A DNA stretch of 64,000 bases. It comes from Moringa oleifera. Taxonomy: Eukaryota > Streptophyta > Magnoliopsida > Brassicales > Moringaceae. This document shows, piece by piece, positions 60,701-64,000 of this stretch; within the stretch, counting starts at the first letter, position 1, and every line of letters starts with the position of its first letter. The notes under the pieces were generated by a model, which saw nothing but the letters and a program-made list of their open reading frames with translations, had not been told where the DNA came from and ran no database searches. The position numbers were made by a program, and so were the translations under genes. The stretch is from contig JAJFZO010000863.1 of NCBI GenBank assembly GCA_021397835.1, forward strand, positions 2,480,001 through 2,544,000, read 5' to 3'.

Positions 60701-63700
60701 GAAGAGGACGATAATGACTCAGATTGCTGATTCTTTTCAACAGCCTTTGATTTGCTTAAAGCCCTTTGCCTGTGCACAGTGGTTGAAGCTCCATGGCTCT
60801 CTTTTTCACTCTTTGGCACCCCAGAGTCAAAATGATGTGAATCATCTTTCTTTCCTTTAAGATGGTTTGGTTCAGTAACCTTCCACTGGCTCCCAGTTTC
60901 ACGTGTAATAGTACCCACAGCACCAGGATTGGAGTAGACAGATGGCGGCAATACAGGATCTGATGCTGAGGAATAAACACCAGACGAAGATCTTGATCTC
61001 ACAGGAGCAGGGAGGTCACTAGAATTTGGTATGGACTTCTCTTGCTCAACTCTAACCACAGAGCAAAATGTGGGAGTTGGTGCAGAGGAAGGTTGTTCTG
61101 CAACACTAACTTGCATTTGTGGAGTCACAGACTTGTTCATATCAGCAGTTGAACTAACTTTATCTTCTTGAATACCTCCCAAAGATGATTGGGCACAATG
61201 TTCATGGGTCGAGCTACCGTTTGATAAAGCTGAAGGCTCATTGGATACAACACTGGGGGCTCTGTAAAGAAATGGACACTAATTTTTAAATTTAAGAATA
61301 AACCATACATGCTTCTCAAAAGGGATAGACAATCCACATAGGTATCAAAACCATGTATGTAAATATGTGATTACTTTGTCACATGAGGCACTGTTTCAGT
61401 TTTAGCTTTCCCTGGAGCTCGCAAAGAAGGCATAGAACTTCTCTCCATGATGTGATTAACTCCATTTTCTCTTTTGGAAGTTGTATTCCTCCCACCAGAA
61501 TCTGAAAGATTAGCATGAAAGTAATTTTCATAGATCATTGTTCTCTTAAAATAAGAGCGAAAACCCAACTGTAGCCCTAGGAGAACATCCCAAAGGTGGA
61601 GTGTTCGAGGTCCTGTGCACCCCTGTCCCCAAAATAAAAACGTCCATATGAAAAATGAAAACCAATGATTCCAACTTCAGTGGAAGCATCAAGGAGTTCC
61701 TTTGAGAAAAATAATGTTAGGAAAGATTTAAAAGCCAGGAACCTAGCCCAATAATTGTCAACAAGAAGTAAGAATTTACCAGAAGATATATAATTAGAAG
61801 AATAGTTCCCTCGACCACTCCTTGCCCCTAGTACTGATGTGCCTGGCATTGGATTCTGCAATAGTACAGATGTTGGTCATTTCTTCTGTACCCAAGTAGA
61901 CTTGAGCTTAAGCAAAAGAGTGTTTGTCTCTACTAAATTCTACTCATTTTCGACATGACTAAGATAGAGCCTAGGCATTGAAATACATGAAATTGGTGAA
62001 TATAGTGATATCAAGAAAGATTTTATATTAGGCAGTATTTAACATGAGATGACAACATGAGAGAACAAGACAAAATATCAACAACACTGTACAGGTCTGT
62101 AGGCATTAGATAGTAATGAATCTATTAGCAGGAAGATGAATCTTTAAATCACTCAACCCTTTTTTCTAATTTGAAGAAATCCTTTCAGGCTTGATGCTTG
62201 TATTCTCACCAAATCAAAAACAAGTTTCTTAACACATTGAGGAGGAAAACAGAACTTGCCTCTCTTCTTCGATCGCGTCTCCTTCTCACTTCATGAAATG
62301 TATCTGCAAGCAAGATAATAAGCTGCTTAAGTTCGTAACAGAAGAAAAAGTTCAAACAAGTTTTGGTTGAGTACAATATGCATCGCATAGCATATGATTA
62401 ACTTACGCATCACATACACCATTTCATATTGACCTCATTGAAGAAAACAATACATAGAACACCAAGTGAAACAGTTCCATACTTAATTTGGTCAGCTTAA
62501 ACTTTCAAAATTGAACTCCCAGTTCTTACCAACTACAGAAGGGAAAAACATGATGTAATCATGCATTCTGCAACAGGACCAAATAGCATCGCGCAAGCAA
62601 ACTTCTAATAAAGGATGTATTTAACTACCATGAAAACAGAATAACAAGAAAACAAAATGAAAATTTATATTTTTTTTTTTTTTCTTATGGAACCACACTA
62701 TACAAGGAATGACAAAGAATCCTGTATCAGATATATATAAAGAAGATTTGGGGCTTATAAGAAGGAAGGGTTTTTCCACCCATAGGCTAGTGGTATGGAT
62801 GGATATTCCAAACTCGCGCCAAGTTATATTGCAGCCAAACTTACCCAGACAGGATCCCACCTGATTTGTAGTGTCCCGCCAAGTGCCTAAGAGTTGTAGT
62901 CTCTGGGTTTAGGGGGAGAATGTCACTAGGGGTGACTTCTCAAAATCTCATGAGAGATACACGAACAGAAAGATTTGGGTTTACTAGTCTTTTGGTTGGA
63001 TACTCATGACACTAGGTATAAGCACTAATGGCAGCAATAATACAACAACCCTCTAGGCAACCATGCATTCTCCAACTATTTCACACAAGTCAAAAATTTC
63101 AAGAGTTAATGGTAAAGCTTCTCAATTTAAGATCAAACATCAGCAGTGCCATGTATGACACGGATGTAGTCACATCTTCTTAATTTATACTAGTTATTCC
63201 AAGTTTTCTCAGCTCTATACTTTGTTAACTTTGTAGAACTGTGAAATTTATGTGAAACCTCTACCTAGGTGAGGCCAATACAACCAGTTAGACAAATATA
63301 ATCAATTTTTTTATTAAAAAAGCCAAAAAAAAAAAGGATCATCTGCAATTTTTCCCATTTCTTCTATTTCTCAAATTTTCTCACAACAAAGCAGACACAC
63401 TTTCTTCTTTCCCTTAAAGCTTTTCATCAAGTAACCTGAACCCAAAAGCAAGTTAGAAAAACCACTAAAAAACAGATCATTAGACCGTAGTACAGAAGAC
63501 CACGAAACATTAAACCCCGATCACACAAACACAACGTCCACAACAGACACAGTACCTAAAGGCACGCACCCATTTAAGAAAAAAAAATAGAAAAAATCAG
63601 AAACAACATAGGACAAAACACTAAAATGCAGGATACACCACTCCCAGACAATTAAACCCTCGTAACAGCGCACGTATACGCGCATGAGTATACCTAAATA

Positions 63701-63868
63701 CAGGAGCTTTTGAGCGGTCTCGTTGGGATCAAATGAGCACTCCCTGAGCACGGAATAGATATCTTCATCGCTGTGTTGCTTCCCTGTTATCTCCCTTATG
63801 CTTTGTAGTGTTTTCCGCACACCGCTAGGGATCGAAACCCTAGAGCCACCACTGCCGCTGCCACTCAT
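57768..63868 (-). CDS. GBF-interacting protein 1-like
   Basis: GIP1 proteins enhance DNA binding of G-box bZIP factors and have chaperone-like activity. Nine exons join in phase: 63868-63694, 62303-62260, 61855-61780, 61501-61375, 61261-60642, 60057-59802, 59429-59183, 58625-58179, 58079-57768, giving 767 aa. The N-terminal GIP1_N/DUF1296 domain is clear: SIPSGVRKTLQSIREITGK, HSDEDIYSVLRECSFDPNE, TAQKLLYLDTFHEVRRRRD. An RG-rich patch (GARSGRGNYSSNYIS) and a long Ser/Thr/Gln-rich disordered region follow. The C-terminal part, with FRQPYPPNCFPYGHYLSP, VKFAVPQFKPGTNAGN, GLPSGYGSYGPSP and AQLAQMNWNTNY, is family-typical. Two introns use GC donors: GAG|GCAAGT after 62260 and CAG|GCATGA after 59183. 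Reading past 59183 meets TGA after one codon. Relative to the Arabidopsis protein a segment around the ARDISRLP block (from memory) is missing at that junction. Confidence 0.88.
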
Positions 63869-64000
63869 ATTAGAGAGAGAAACAAGAAGGAGCGAGCGAG
63901 CGAGCGAGCGAGAGAGAGAGAGAGAGAAAGAAGCTGGAGACAAAGAGAAAGACTGGTATGTCTGTATAGGGCTAAAGCAATAATAATATGTTTTACTGTA
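63869..64000 (-). promoter_or_regulatory. 5-prime leader with GAGC and GA repeats
   Basis: Directly upstream of the start codon is a run of GAGC units and GA units (about 63892-63928), giving a CT-rich leader on the coding strand. The ATG at 63868 is chosen over an in-frame upstream ATG at 63943 because the extension, LSLSRSLARSLLL, is only translated CT repeat while SGSGSGGSRVSIPSG is the usual family start. The promoter lies at or beyond the window edge. Confidence 0.6.

Noticed and set aside
63892..63943. GBF-interacting protein start at upstream ATG 63943
   Set aside because: The extension is only translated CT/GCTC repeat; the next Met starts the conserved family N terminus.

Overview
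This window is nuclear DNA from a flowering plant, most likely a eudicot. Genes carry many short introns with ordinary GT-AG borders, intergenic DNA is very AT-rich, and the encoded proteins match plant-only or plant-type families: a tonoplast CBL calcium sensor, a lumenal FKBP, a pollen-wall ABCG transporter, a GBF-interacting protein and a KT-type nucleotide-sugar transporter. No bacterial, viral or organellar genes were seen, and no intact transposon gene. Gene models were built by hand from open frames plus splice signals and checked for reading phase across every junction. Names come from remembered family sequences, not from a search.

Layout, left to right: first exon of an SFT2-like Golgi transport protein (-, gene runs off the left edge); FKBP16-4-like lumenal isomerase (-); cytosolic HSP90 (+, head-to-head with the FKBP gene); CBL2/3-type calcium sensor (-); about 4 kb of AT-rich DNA with a foldback repeat; FNBP4-like double WW protein (+); small serine-rich protein (-); about 4 kb of AT-rich DNA with two foldback elements; membrane RING-H2 E3 ligase (-); a gene-poor stretch with a TGGGCC cluster; spliceosome protein CWC15 (+); TMEM245-like membrane protein (-); ABCG26-like transporter (-); CCDC22-like coiled-coil protein (+); nucleotide-sugar transporter (+); GBF-interacting protein 1-like (-, up to the right edge).

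The genes do not form one pathway. Several act in membrane traffic or at membranes (SFT2, nucleotide-sugar transporter, CCDC22, ABCG26, CBL, RING ligase), and two touch splicing or nuclear functions (CWC15, FNBP4-like).

I found no convincing new multi-gene system. The points most worth a second look are: long foldback elements that could give small RNAs; non-canonical GC-AG introns in CWC15 and in the GBF-interacting gene, one of them beside an in-frame stop; a CBL whose membrane-targeting cysteines differ from the Arabidopsis pattern; a four-unit tandem repeat just upstream of the FNBP4-like gene; and a possible second first exon in the nucleotide-sugar transporter.
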